Source: an uncultured Alphaproteobacteria bacterium
GTDB lineage: Bacteria > Pseudomonadota > Alphaproteobacteria > RF32 > CAG-239
Reading direction: 5' to 3'
NCBI GenBank assembly: GCA_944391715.1
Contig: CALXUP010000002.1
Location: 1 to 64,000 of the forward strand
DNA length: 64,000 nucleotides
The translations under genes were made by a program, and so were the position numbers. The notes beneath the pieces were generated by a model. It was not told where the DNA came from and did no database searches. It was given only the letters and a program-made list of their open reading frames with translations. Positions 34,652 through 43,852 of the stretch are shown piece after piece (position 1 is the first letter of the stretch; the number at the start of each line of letters is the position of its first letter).

Positions 34652-37279
34652 TTACGCTTTGCCGTAATAAGCGTTCAGATACATTTGTTTGATTTCCGAA
34701 ATCAACGGATAAGCCGGGTTGGCTCCGGTGCATTGGTCATCAAACGCCAGTTCTGACAGTTCATCCAAATTGTCAAGAAAAGTCTTCTCATCAACGCCCC
34801 ATTCTTTAATGGAAGCCGGGATGCTGATGCTCTTCTTCAATTTTTCAACGGCCTTGATCAGGTTGGCAACCTTCTCGTCATCGTTCTTTCCGCCCAAATT
34901 CAGGAACTCGGCCACTTTGGCGTATCTTCTCTTGCCTTCCGGATAGTGATACTGTGAGAAAGTTCCTTGTTTGGTCGGCTTGTCATTGGCGTTGAATTTG
35001 ATAACTTCGCTGATCATCAACGCATTGGCAATACCGTGCGGAATGTTATAAGCACTGCCGAGCTTGTGAGCCATCGAGTGGCAAACGCCGAGGAACGCCT
35101 GGGCAAATGCCATACCTGCCATCGTTGCGGCATAATGCATATTCTCGCGAGCTTTCGGATTGTTGGCGCCATCATTGACCGAGAGTTCCAGATTGTCAAA
35201 AATCAGGCGGATGGCTTCATAGGCAATACCATCGGTAAACGGCGTTGCCATAATGGAGGCCAAAGCTTCCAGAGCATGGGTCAGCGCATCAATACCGGAA
35301 GCGGCAGCCAAACCGCGCGGCATGGTCAAAACCAAATCCGGGTCGATAATGGACATATTCGGCGTCAGAGCATAATCGGCAATCGGATATTTGATGTGGG
35401 TATTAGAGTCCGTAATAACGGCAAACGGCGTAACTTCCGAACCGGTACCGGATGTGGTAGGAATGGCGACCATATAAGCTTTAGAACCCAAATCCGGGAA
35501 CATGCAGACACGTTTGCGAATATCCATAAAGCGCATGGCCAGATTTTCAAACTGAACTTCCGGATGTTCATACATCAACCAGACGATTTTGGCTGCATCC
35601 ATCGGAGAACCGCCGCCGAGTGCAATAATAACATCCGGTTCAAAACTGCGGCACATAACCAGAGCGCGGTTAACGGTATCCGTATCCGGATCCGGCGCAA
35701 CTTCGGAGAAAATCTGGTATGCAATACCCATGTCTTCCAGAACGGAAGTGATTTTGTTGGTATAGCCGAGCTGGAACAAGGGTTTGTCAGTAATAATCAA
35801 CGCCTTCTTTTTCCCGCAGAGCTCACGCAGCGCAAAACCGACGGCGCCTTGTTTGAAGTAAATTTTCGGGGGAACTCTGAACCAGAGCATATTTTCGCGT
35901 CTTTCCGCAACATTTTTAATATTTAACAAGTGTTTTACTCCTACGTTTTCGCTGGCCGCATTACCGCCCCAGGAACCGCAGCCCAAAGTGAGTGACGGGT
36001 CAAGGCGGAAGTTGTACAAATCACCGATACCGCCTTGTGAAGACGGGGTGTTAACAAGCATACGTCCGGTTTCGATAACTTCGCTGAAACGGGCGATACG
36101 GTCTTTGTTATGATCGGCCGTATAGAGCACGGAAGTGTGCCCCGGTCCGGCAAAGTTAACCAGATCGCGCGCCATAAAGACAGCTTGTTCAAAATCTTTG
36201 GCTTTGTACATAGCCAGAACCGGCGACAATTTTTCATAAGAAAATTCTTCTTCTTTGCCGATTTTTTCAACTTCGCCGATAAGAACCTTCGTTTCCTGCG
36301 GAACTTTAACACCGGCCATTTCGGCAATCTTATAAGCCGGCTGTCCGACGATTTTCGAGTTCAGTTTGCCGTCAATAACAATCGTTTGGGCGACCTTTTC
36401 TTTTTCCTTTTTGTTCAGGATATAAGCACCGCGATATTGCAGCTCTTCTTTAACGGCGTCATAAATGTCTTTGTGAACGATAATAGATTGCTCGGAAGCG
36501 CAAATCATGCCGTTGTCAAAGGTTTTGCTCATCAAAACGGAGCTGACGGCCATTTTAATGTCGGCTGTTTCGTCAATAATAGCCGGAACGTTTCCTGCAC
36601 CGACGCCGAGAGCCGGTTTGCCGGAAGAATAAGCCGATTTGACCATACCCGGGCCGCCGGTTGCCAAAATCAGGTCAATGCCGTCATGGCTCATCAAATG
36701 CTGCGTGAGTTCAATCGTCGGATCTGTAATCCAGCCGATAATGTTATCAGGCGCACCGGCCTTAACGGCGGCTTCCAGCATCAGGCGGGCTGTCTCAACC
36801 GTACATCTCTTGGCACGTGGGTGCGGCGAAAAGATAATTCCGTTACGGGTCTTGAGGGCAATCATGCTTTTGAAAATGGCGGTAGACGTCGGATTGGTCG
36901 TCGGAATAACGCCGGCAATAACGCCGAGCGGCTCGGCGATTTTGGTAATGCCGTTGGTTGCGTCATGCTCGATAACGCCGCAGGTCTTTGTATGGCGGTA
37001 TTTGTTATAAACCTCTTCGGCGGCAAAATGGTTTTTAATCACCTTGTCTTCCACAATACCCATACCGGTTTCTTCCACCGCCATTTTTGCCAGCGGAATA
37101 CGGTGGCTGTTGGCGGCAATCGCCATGGCTTCGACAATCTTGTCCACCTGTTCCTGGCTGAACGTTGCCATAATTTTCTGAGCCTCGCTGACTCTGGCAA
37201 TCAAAGCATTCAAATCGTCAATGCTTTGGGCGCCGTTGTCAAACTTTCTTTCAGTATTCGCAACAACTTCTTTTTTCAT
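34652..37279 (-). CDS. adhE: Bifunctional aldehyde–alcohol dehydrogenase
   Basis: An 875-aa fusion enzyme. The N-terminal half is a CoA-acylating aldehyde dehydrogenase that reduces acetyl-CoA to acetaldehyde; its catalytic Cys is in M-I-C-A-S-E near residue 259. The C-terminal half is an iron-dependent alcohol dehydrogenase that reduces acetaldehyde to ethanol. It has the G-G-G-S-P-M-D nucleotide motif near 540 and the iron-binding histidines around H-S-M-A-H-K. It regenerates NAD+ in fermentation and often forms spirosomes. Start at 37279 is preferred: AAGGGG lies 10 bases upstream, and the longer frame's ATG at 37327 lies inside a TATAAT box. Its presence points to anaerobic growth. Confidence 0.95.
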   Translation of the reverse strand: MKKEVVANTERKFDNGAQSIDDLNALIARVSEAQKIMATFSQEQVDKIVEAMAIAANSHRIPLAKMAVEETGMGIVEDKVIKNHFAAEEVYNKYRHTKTCGVIEHDATNGITKIAEPLGVIAGVIPTTNPTSTAIFKSMIALKTRNGIIFSPHPRAKRCTVETARLMLEAAVKAGAPDNIIGWITDPTIELTQHLMSHDGIDLILATGGPGMVKSAYSSGKPALGVGAGNVPAIIDETADIKMAVSSVLMSKTFDNGMICASEQSIIVHKDIYDAVKEELQYRGAYILNKKEKEKVAQTIVIDGKLNSKIVGQPAYKIAEMAGVKVPQETKVLIGEVEKIGKEEEFSYEKLSPVLAMYKAKDFEQAVFMARDLVNFAGPGHTSVLYTADHNKDRIARFSEVIETGRMLVNTPSSQGGIGDLYNFRLDPSLTLGCGSWGGNAASENVGVKHLLNIKNVAERRENMLWFRVPPKIYFKQGAVGFALRELCGKKKALIITDKPLFQLGYTNKITSVLEDMGIAYQIFSEVAPDPDTDTVNRALVMCRSFEPDVIIALGGGSPMDAAKIVWLMYEHPEVQFENLAMRFMDIRKRVCMFPDLGSKAYMVAIPTTSGTGSEVTPFAVITDSNTHIKYPIADYALTPNMSIIDPDLVLTMPRGLAAASGIDALTHALEALASIMATPFTDGIAYEAIRLIFDNLELSVNDGANNPKARENMHYAATMAGMAFAQAFLGVCHSMAHKLGSAYNIPHGIANALMISEVIKFNANDKPTKQGTFSQYHYPEGKRRYAKVAEFLNLGGKNDDEKVANLIKAVEKLKKSISIPASIKEWGVDEKTFLDNLDELSELAFDDQCTGANPAYPLISEIKQMYLNAYYGKA

Positions 37280-37325
37280 GTTGCCATTACCCCTTTCGTT
37301 ACTGTTAAAATCACAATTCTCTGCC

Positions 37326-37331
37326 ATTATA
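37326..37331 (-). promoter_or_regulatory. Putative -10 box of adhE
   Basis: TATAAT on the minus strand, 47 bases before the chosen start. No clear -35 element at normal spacing. It supports the downstream start codon. Confidence 0.35.
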
Positions 37332-37392
37332 TAACAGAAATCTCCAAAGATTAGTTAATTTTTTTATACCTGCGGATTTATCCCGATACATT

Positions 37393-38805
37393 TTATTTCA
37401 AATTCTTACAAACTTCTTCATGGTCGCTGAAATGAAAAATCTGCCCGTTGATATACTGCCCGGTCTCATGCCCTTTGCCGGCAATAATCAGAATATCGTC
37501 TTTCTGCAGCGCAGCCATGGCGATTTTGATTGCTTCGGCCCGATTCCCGATATTAATGCCGCGCGGGCAGGCAGCCATAATCTGCGAACGGATTTTTTCG
37601 GCATCTTCGGTTCTGGGATTATCATCCGTCACATATACGACATCGGCCAGGTCATTGGCGATTTTTCCCATAATCGGACGTTTGCCGGCATCGCGGTCGC
37701 CGCCGCAGCCGAACAAAACATAAAGCCTGCCGCGGCAATGAGAACGCATAGCACGAATAACATTTTCCAAAGCGTCGGGCGTATGGGCATAGTCAATATA
37801 AACGGCTGCGCCGTCTGCCGTTTTACCGGCCAGGTCAAGCCTTCCTTTGGCGCCGTGAATCTGGCTGATATGCTCTAAAACTTCTTCGGGCTTTCCTGTC
37901 AGTTCGGCAGCCATGCCAAGAGCGCATAAAACATTCATCGCCTGAAATTCTCCGGCCAGGGGAACAAATATCTCCTTCTCTTTTTCGTAAAAAACAAGCC
38001 TTAATTTTTGCCCGTCAACGGTCGGAACAGCCTGCAAAAGCTTCAATTCCTCGCCGTTATGCCCATAAGTTATGATGCGTTTTCCGCTTTCTTCGCAAAC
38101 CTTGCGCAAATGCTCAAAAACCTCAATATCGGCATTCAAAACGGCCGTTCCGCCGGGAACAAGCACTTCCCGGAACAAAATTTCTTTGGCAGCCAGATAG
38201 TTTTCAAAAGTCTTGTGATAGTCAAGATGGTCACGGGTCAGATTGGTAAAGCCGGCCACTTTCACGTTATGAACACCGCCCGTACGGTATTGGCATAAAC
38301 CATGGCTCGACATTTCCATAACCGCATAGTCATAACCTTCTTTTTTCAGCCCGGCGAGTTCTTCGGCAATCACGACGGCGTTCGGCGTCGTGTTGGGAGA
38401 GGGAATGGGCGCTTCGCTGCCTTTAATCAGTCCGAGCGTTCCCATGCTTGCCGCTTTAAGATTCATCATGGTCAGAATTTGGCGGACAAAATCGGCAATC
38501 GATGTCTTGCCGTTGGTCCCGGTAACCGCTGCAATATTTTCCGGTTGCGGACCGTAAAATTCGGCGGCCGCTTCGGCAAAAGCCTTGTTCGGATTCTCTT
38601 TTGCAATAAATTTAACGGTCGGATAAGTCTTCTCGTCAACATATTCCGGTTTGCAGATAATAACCGCCGCACCGTTTTGCACGGCCGACGGAATATATAC
38701 CGATGCCGGGGCTTTCTCGCTGTCTTGCGCCCCGAAGAGATATCCCGGCTTAATCAGGCGGGAGTCCGTCGACAAGCCCTTAATTTCGATTCCGGCAATT
38801 TTCAT
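37393..38805 (-). CDS. murE: UDP-MurNAc-tripeptide (meso-DAP) synthetase
   Basis: A 470-aa Mur ligase that adds meso-diaminopimelate to UDP-MurNAc-L-Ala-D-Glu in the cytoplasm. The N-terminal domain has G-L-S-T-D-S-R. The ATP loop is G-T-N-G-K-T-S near residue 97. The signature D-D-N-P-R near 390 reads meso-DAP, so the wall is DAP-type. Start at 38805 follows AAAGGACAG; the longer frame has 26 unlikely residues. In most proteobacteria murE sits in the dcw cluster; here it stands alone between adhE and a DUF1847 gene. Confidence 0.95.
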   Translation of the reverse strand: MKIAGIEIKGLSTDSRLIKPGYLFGAQDSEKAPASVYIPSAVQNGAAVIICKPEYVDEKTYPTVKFIAKENPNKAFAEAAAEFYGPQPENIAAVTGTNGKTSIADFVRQILTMMNLKAASMGTLGLIKGSEAPIPSPNTTPNAVVIAEELAGLKKEGYDYAVMEMSSHGLCQYRTGGVHNVKVAGFTNLTRDHLDYHKTFENYLAAKEILFREVLVPGGTAVLNADIEVFEHLRKVCEESGKRIITYGHNGEELKLLQAVPTVDGQKLRLVFYEKEKEIFVPLAGEFQAMNVLCALGMAAELTGKPEEVLEHISQIHGAKGRLDLAGKTADGAAVYIDYAHTPDALENVIRAMRSHCRGRLYVLFGCGGDRDAGKRPIMGKIANDLADVVYVTDDNPRTEDAEKIRSQIMAACPRGINIGNRAEAIKIAMAALQKDDILIIAGKGHETGQYINGQIFHFSDHEEVCKNLK

Positions 38806-38933
38806 GATGTTTCTGTCCTTTAATTCGATTCTTTTATCAAGAGTCTGAAATAAAAAAATGAAAGAAGCGTTTAAAATTTTCAAGCTTGCGAAATTATTTT
38901 TCCGTTTTATAATCAGCCGAAAACGGAGGGAAA

Positions 38934-39377
38934 ATGAAAGAACAATACAGTCCGGAAGACTTAAAAGAAATGGAAATCACTTACGAGGCGTTGAACAAGT
39001 CCCGCATTCAGGAGCTGATAAACTATGCCAAAGGAATGGGATACCGGCGGATTGGCATTGCCAACTGTATTTGTATGCAAAAATATATTCCGAAACTGAT
39101 AAACCTGCTGACTGCCGGCGGGTTGGAGGTCTTTCACGTCAACTGCCGGGAAGGCGGACTGGATTTGTGCGACTTTACCAAAGACCATAAAGGCTCAAGC
39201 TGTGACCCGGCATTTCAGGCCGATTATCTCAACTCTATGAATACCGATTTAAATGTCAATGTCGGGCTTTGCCTCGGACACGGTCTGATTTTTCAAAAAC
39301 ATTCCAAGGCCCCCGTTACCACGCTGATTGTCAAGGATTTTGCCACCGGACATAGCCCATTGGCTAATCTTGAATAA
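38934..39377 (+). CDS. DUF1847 Cys-rich metal-binding-type protein
   Basis: A 147-aa soluble protein. Cysteines fall at about residues 45, 47, 72, 81, 92 and 113, and the C-terminus has G-L-C-L-G-H-G followed by S-K-A-P-V-T-T-L-I-V-K-D. These are the marks of DUF1847, a family found mainly in anaerobes. Its members are presumed to bind a metal, but no reaction is established. The shown copy lacks the extra N-terminal Cys segment of longer members and may be a short form. The ribosome site is CGGAGGGAAA. The next gene, 51 bases on, is another Cys-rich protein. Confidence 0.8.
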   Translation: MKEQYSPEDLKEMEITYEALNKSRIQELINYAKGMGYRRIGIANCICMQKYIPKLINLLTAGGLEVFHVNCREGGLDLCDFTKDHKGSSCDPAFQADYLNSMNTDLNVNVGLCLGHGLIFQKHSKAPVTTLIVKDFATGHSPLANLE

Positions 39378-39428
39378 CTTGTTTCCCTGCTTACTTATGA
39401 AAAAAAGTAATTTTGCAGGGAGAAGAAA

Positions 39429-39878
39429 ATGGATAAGAAAAAAACTGGAATATATGTTGCCGGCGGCATTTTGCTGTTTCTGGCAGGAGTCGGTTTTTCA
39501 CAAATGTTTATGTTTGCCGCTTCGGGACGGGTAGACCCGCAGCAGATTGTCGTTGCTTTCAAAAATCCGGTTTGCACGGCGCCGACTGTCATCAACTGCC
39601 CGCATATCCGAAAACTTCCGGAAATGCGCCCAAATAGGGTACAGCCGGAAAGAAGAATGCCCCGTCCGGCAATCTGCGGCTGTTCTGGGCAGGGGAGAAC
39701 AATGCCGTCCGGGTGCTGTGGAAAGGCCGAAGCAGAAATGTCTCCGTTGCCCAAATGTGATTGTTCTTCCGGCGCCGGGATAAAAAATCGCTGCTGTGGC
39801 GGGCCTCAGGCCTCGGTCTGGCCGGAACCGGACAAAGAAGAACCTCTTCATTTGAAACCCCGCCGCCGCGCGGCCTGA
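39429..39878 (+). CDS. Membrane-anchored Cys-rich protein, unknown
   Basis: A 149-aa protein. One N-terminal transmembrane helix (about residues 8–30) leads to a tail rich in Cys, Pro and basic residues. Pairs such as C-G-C-S, G-C-C-G-K, C-D-C-S and R-C-C-G-G occur between residues 83 and 128. The tail would lie in the periplasm, where the cysteines could form disulfides or hold a metal. The AGGGAGAAGAAA ribosome site is good. No family is recognised. Confidence 0.6.
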   Translation: MDKKKTGIYVAGGILLFLAGVGFSQMFMFAASGRVDPQQIVVAFKNPVCTAPTVINCPHIRKLPEMRPNRVQPERRMPRPAICGCSGQGRTMPSGCCGKAEAEMSPLPKCDCSSGAGIKNRCCGGPQASVWPEPDKEEPLHLKPRRRAA

Positions 39879-39974
39879 TTAGAATAGCAGAAGAAAATAC
39901 AACACGGTTCAGGCTCTTATAAGACGCAGTTAAAACTTTACTTCTGAAATACGATATGCTATCAAGCGGTTATT

Positions 39975-41813
39975 ATGATAGACATTAACGACATAACCGT
40001 CAGGATAGGAGCCAAAACGCTGCTGGAGAACGCATCGGCGCATATTGCCGACGGTTGGAAAGTCGGTCTGGTCGGTGCCAACGGCTGCGGAAAATCAACG
40101 CTCTTCCGCGTGTTAAAAGAGGAGCTGGAAACCGAACACGGCGATATATCTTTTCCGTCCGGCAGCCGGGTTGTGTTTGTGGAGCAGGAATTATCCGGGC
40201 TGGATATGCCCCTTTTGGATTTTGTCCTGGCTCAGGATAAGGAACGCAGTATGCTTTTGGCGCGTTTGGAAAATGCCGGGGCGGAAGAGGCGGCGGAAAT
40301 CCATGAAAGATTAAACGTGCTGGGTGCCTCGGCGGCTTCGGCTCGCGCTGCGGAAATTTTAAGCGGCCTTGGTTTTAAGCAGGAAGATTTAACGCGTCCG
40401 GTAAAAGAATTCTCCGGCGGCTGGCGGATGAGGGTAGCCCTGGCCGCCGCATTGTTTCAGCCGTCCGATATTTTGCTGCTGGACGAGCCGACCAATCACC
40501 TGGACTTGGAGTCCGGTATCTGGCTGGAAAGCCATTTGCGCAAATACCGCGGCACCTTGTTGATTATCAGCCACGACCGGAATATTCTGAATTCGTTATG
40601 CAATTATATTATCCATTTCGATAACAAACATCTGATAACCTATGCCGGAAATTATGACACTTTTCAAACCACCCGCGCTCTGCAGCAACAAGTGCAGGCC
40701 CGTCGGGCAGAAAAAATTGAGCAGCGTCGCCGTCATCTGCAGTCTTTTGTTGACCGTTTTCGCTATAAGGCAACCAAGGCCAAGCAGGCGCAAAGCCGGA
40801 TAAAAATGCTGGAAAAGCTGGAAACGGTGGAACTGGTGGAAGACGCCGCCGCGACGGTTTTTGACTTTCCGGAACCCGACGAGCTGCCACCGCCGCTTTT
40901 GACGATTGAAAACGGGATAGTCGGTTATGATGGCATTCCGGTTTTAAAAAGGCTGAACTTGCAAATTGTCGACAATGACCGGATTGCTTTGCTCGGCGCC
41001 AACGGCAACGGAAAATCAACTTTGGCAAAACTGTTGTCCGGGCGGTTGCCGCTGATGGAAGGCAGCGAACGCCGGTTGGGAAAATTAAAGGTCGGTTATT
41101 TTGCCCAGCACCAGGCGGAAGAATTGCCGATGGAACAAACGGCGCTGGAATTTATGACAACTCTAATGCCGCAGGAGCATGAAACCAAAATCCGCGCTCA
41201 CCTGGCCAGATTCGGATTGGGGCAGGAAAAAGCCCTGACGCAGATTTCCCGTTTGTCCGGCGGAGAAAAAGCCCGCCTGCTTTTTGCCGCCATGACGGTT
41301 GAACGCCCGGGATTGCTGATTTTGGATGAGCCGACCAATCATCTTGATATTGACGGGCGCGAAGCTTTGATAAGGGCGTTAAACGAATATAAAGGCTCGG
41401 TCATCTTAATCACGCACGACATTCACCTGATTGAACTGATTGCCGACAATTTGTGGTTGGTCAAAAATCATACCTGCAAGCCGTATGACGGAGATTTGGA
41501 AGATTATAAAAAATTGTTGTTGGAAGGCGATACGTTTAAAAAAGCGCCCAAAACCGCAGCCAAACCGGCCGAACCCAAAATTGACACCCGCCGGTTAAAA
41601 AAAGACCTGTCCTCCCGCCTGCGCAGCATTGAACGCGAGCTTGAAAAGCTAAACCGGCAAAAAACCGAAATTGAAAACTCTTTTCAGAACCGGATGTCAA
41701 CCGATGAATTGATAACCCGGCAGAAAGAACTGTCCCGGCTGGAAAATCAGATTGCCGGATTTGAAAGCGAGTGGCTGGAAACAAGCGAGAAATTGGAAGA
41801 AATGGAGAAATAA
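39975..41813 (+). CDS. ABC-F family ATPase
   Basis: A 612-aa soluble protein with two ABC ATPase domains and no membrane segments. Domain 1 has Walker A G-A-N-G-C-G-K-S-T near residue 33 and a signature F-S-G-G-W-R-M-R. Domain 2 has G-A-N-G-N-G-K-S-T near 339 and L-S-G-G-E-K-A-R. Both Walker B segments read L-L-D-E-P-T-N-H-L-D or similar. The linker is charged and helical, and a C-terminal coiled coil spans about 520–612. ABC-F proteins act on ribosomes in translation or antibiotic protection; this resembles the YheS/Uup types. The ribosome site is weak. The EamA-type gene follows one base later. Confidence 0.9.
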   Translation: MIDINDITVRIGAKTLLENASAHIADGWKVGLVGANGCGKSTLFRVLKEELETEHGDISFPSGSRVVFVEQELSGLDMPLLDFVLAQDKERSMLLARLENAGAEEAAEIHERLNVLGASAASARAAEILSGLGFKQEDLTRPVKEFSGGWRMRVALAAALFQPSDILLLDEPTNHLDLESGIWLESHLRKYRGTLLIISHDRNILNSLCNYIIHFDNKHLITYAGNYDTFQTTRALQQQVQARRAEKIEQRRRHLQSFVDRFRYKATKAKQAQSRIKMLEKLETVELVEDAAATVFDFPEPDELPPPLLTIENGIVGYDGIPVLKRLNLQIVDNDRIALLGANGNGKSTLAKLLSGRLPLMEGSERRLGKLKVGYFAQHQAEELPMEQTALEFMTTLMPQEHETKIRAHLARFGLGQEKALTQISRLSGGEKARLLFAAMTVERPGLLILDEPTNHLDIDGREALIRALNEYKGSVILITHDIHLIELIADNLWLVKNHTCKPYDGDLEDYKKLLLEGDTFKKAPKTAAKPAEPKIDTRRLKKDLSSRLRSIERELEKLNRQKTEIENSFQNRMSTDELITRQKELSRLENQIAGFESEWLETSEKLEEMEK

Positions 41814-41814
41814 A

Positions 41815-42228
41815 ATGTGGATTTTGTTTGCCGTATTGTCAGCGTTTTTTGCAGCTTTGACTTCTATTCTGGCCAAAATCGGTATTGAAGGTGTCAACTC
41901 CAACCTGGCAACGGCAATCAGAACCGTTGTCATTTTGATAATGGCCTGGGGAATTGTCTGGTTCACCGGCGTACATCATCAACTCGGCAGCATTACGCAA
42001 AAAAGCTGGACGTTTTTAATCTTGTCCGGAATAGCAACCGGCGCCTCCTGGCTGTTTTTCTTCAAAGCGCTGCAAATCGGCGATGCGTCAAAAGTCGTTC
42101 CGGTTGACAAATTCAGCGTTGTGCTCACTATTTTGATGGCCTTTGTCTTTTTGCATGAAACGGTCAGTCTGAAAGTCCTTGTCGGCGGCGGGCTGATAAC
42201 GCTCGGAACCTTGATTATGGTTTTATAA
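41815..42228 (+). CDS. Small EamA-type (DMT) membrane protein
   Basis: A 137-aa protein with about five hydrophobic helices, corresponding to one EamA half (drug/metabolite transporter superfamily). Full transporters carry two such halves, so this one should dimerise. The segment G-D-A-S-K-V-V-P-V-D-K-F-S near residue 98 is typical of the short "bacterial/archaeal transporter" group. The start at 41815 overlaps nothing and has GGAGA inside the end of the ABC-F gene. The substrate is unknown. Confidence 0.82.
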   Translation: MWILFAVLSAFFAALTSILAKIGIEGVNSNLATAIRTVVILIMAWGIVWFTGVHHQLGSITQKSWTFLILSGIATGASWLFFFKALQIGDASKVVPVDKFSVVLTILMAFVFLHETVSLKVLVGGGLITLGTLIMVL

Positions 42229-42238
42229 AACGCCAGAC

Positions 42239-42266
42239 TTGACAAAAAACTTTTTTCTCATAAAAT
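42239..42266 (+). promoter_or_regulatory. Putative promoter of the 42295 gene
   Basis: TTGACA, 16 bases, TAAAAT, 28 bases before the start codon. The leader has no Shine-Dalgarno sequence. Confidence 0.6.
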
Positions 42267-42294
42267 AATATTCTAAAATAAATTATTAAATTTT

Positions 42295-43092
42295 ATGCAT
42301 ATGGAAGAAAAATATTATTTTGTTATCGGAGAAAGAAATATTGTAGTTGCTGAAACAATTAAAGTTTTGGAAAGTTGCGGCGCGGCATTCCGGTTGCTTG
42401 AAAAGCCTTATATTTTTACCCGGGATGAAGAAGAAAAACTGCTGGAGCAAGGCTTCAAACCTGTTTACATCGGGGTTTCATACCGCTCGGATACGGCAGA
42501 ATATAATCGTGTGGAAGATTCTGTTTTGTATAAGGCTTTGCAATATGCCAAAAAAGAATTTTCCGTCAACGATTGGCAGTATATGGTTATGGAATACTAT
42601 CTTGGCCGGTTTCATCTGGATTGGTCGTGCAATTTACGCAAGTTGATTGCTGCCGGCAATACAAGAAAAGAAATCCAGGAACTGCAACAAAAAAACCGCG
42701 AGGCGCTTGGCTTTGGCGAAAATGCTGAAAAATCTGCACAGGAGGCTGTTGACGAGGCATTGAACAGGGCTGGCCGAAGAAACGACTTTCTGGTGATTAA
42801 ATGGAATTATCAGACCGAAAACGGCGATTTTGAAAACTGGCTTCCGATATTGGACCGGGTTTTCTGGATTCAGAACTTTGTCAATGTTTTGATAATCACG
42901 CCGCATAATGCAGCTTATTACGGTTATGGCAGCATAGCCTTTCGGATTATCGGCTGTTGCAATTCAACCGGTTGTGCCGGCGGCAATATGGCGCATTTTC
43001 TTTATCCTTTGTCCAAAGATGATATTCTGAGGGCAATATGTTTTTTGAAAAATGAAACCATAACTCTTCGCAAAGAAGGGCTTTTATGGTAA
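42295..43092 (+). CDS. Unknown protein with helical middle and Gly/Cys segment
   Basis: A 265-aa soluble protein without signal or membrane helix. A charged helical section lies at about residues 125–165. A Gly/Cys-rich stretch (I-I-G-C-C-N-S-T-G-C-A-G-G-N near residue 218) could bind a metal or nucleotide, but no known motif fits. No Shine-Dalgarno sequence precedes the ATG; a second ATG lies two codons later. It has its own promoter and a terminator, so it is a single-gene unit. I do not recognise its family. Accessory character is suggested by the AT-rich leader and lack of neighbours in common. Confidence 0.65.
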   Translation: MHMEEKYYFVIGERNIVVAETIKVLESCGAAFRLLEKPYIFTRDEEEKLLEQGFKPVYIGVSYRSDTAEYNRVEDSVLYKALQYAKKEFSVNDWQYMVMEYYLGRFHLDWSCNLRKLIAAGNTRKEIQELQQKNREALGFGENAEKSAQEAVDEALNRAGRRNDFLVIKWNYQTENGDFENWLPILDRVFWIQNFVNVLIITPHNAAYYGYGSIAFRIIGCCNSTGCAGGNMAHFLYPLSKDDILRAICFLKNETITLRKEGLLW

Positions 43093-43103
43093 CAAATTTA
43101 AAA

Positions 43104-43133
43104 AAAAGGGCAGTTTTTTACTGCTCTTTTTTT
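43104..43133 (+). terminator. Terminator
   Basis: An 11-bp stem with one G-U pair (43104–43114 with 43120–43130) around TTTTT, then T-run. Confidence 0.88.
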
Positions 43134-43255
43134 AATATTAAGCTCATCAAAAAAAGTAATCATAATTCGCAGTTCTAAAATTTAATGCCGAGATTGACAA
43201 GTTTATACGTTTATGGCAGGTTGGGGACAATATTTATCTGGAAGGATTCTGAATA

Positions 43256-43807
43256 ATGCAGCCGGACAAAAACTCGAAATTTCTTTTGCTTTCATGTTGT
43301 GCGCCGTGCTCTTGCGCGGTTATCAAAACACTGGCGGAACAATTTTATGACTTCAGCGTCGTATTTTACAACCCGAATGTCCGTCCCCATGCGGAATATT
43401 GCAAACGTCGTGAAGAAAACCGCCGGATATGCAGCCTTTATCAGATTCCCTTTATCGAATTGGAATACGATAACGACCATTGGTGCGAAATGACCAAAGG
43501 GCTGGAAAACGAGCCCGAGCGCGGAGCCAGATGCTCTGTTTGTTTTTATATGCGCTTAAAAAGGGTAATGGAATACGCCAAAGCCAATGGTTTTGACGGC
43601 GTTGCTTCAGTCTTGGGCGTTTCGCGTTATAAAAACCTGGCTCAGGTTAATGCGGCGGCAGAGAAAGCCTCGTCCGAAACCGGCATGCCGTATTTTGATA
43701 TAGAAGGACGCAAACACGGTATGCAGGAACTGCGCTGCCGGCTGATAAAAGAACTGGATTTGTATAATCAAAATTATTGCGGCTGCCGTCCGCGGACGGA
43801 TGAATAA
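43256..43807 (+). CDS. queH: Epoxyqueuosine reductase QueH
   Basis: A 183-aa iron-sulfur protein for the last step of queuosine biosynthesis, reduction of epoxyqueuosine in tRNA. The ligands are in order: C-C-A-P-C-S near residue 15, E-R-G-A-R-C-S-V-C-F near 85, and N-Y-C-G-C near the C-terminus. This is QueH (formerly DUF208), the non-cobalamin alternative to QueG, common in anaerobes. The gene stands alone, with a GGAAGGA ribosome site and a terminator downstream. Other queuosine genes are not in the window. Confidence 0.92.
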   Translation: MQPDKNSKFLLLSCCAPCSCAVIKTLAEQFYDFSVVFYNPNVRPHAEYCKRREENRRICSLYQIPFIELEYDNDHWCEMTKGLENEPERGARCSVCFYMRLKRVMEYAKANGFDGVASVLGVSRYKNLAQVNAAAEKASSETGMPYFDIEGRKHGMQELRCRLIKELDLYNQNYCGCRPRTDE

Positions 43808-43811
43808 ACAA

Positions 43812-43852
43812 AAAAGCCTTGCTCTTTGACGGAGCAGGGCTTTTAAATTTTT
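43812..43852. terminator. Bidirectional terminator between convergent genes
   Basis: A 9-bp stem (43816–43824 with 43832–43840) with A and T runs on either side. It serves queH and the convergent J-domain gene. Confidence 0.8.

Noticed and set aside
34967-37354. Long open frames on the plus strand of adhE (319 and 414 codons)
   Set aside because: They are antisense shadows of adhE, which has full family motifs. The translations are Asn/His/Arg-rich, as expected for frames opposite a coding strand.
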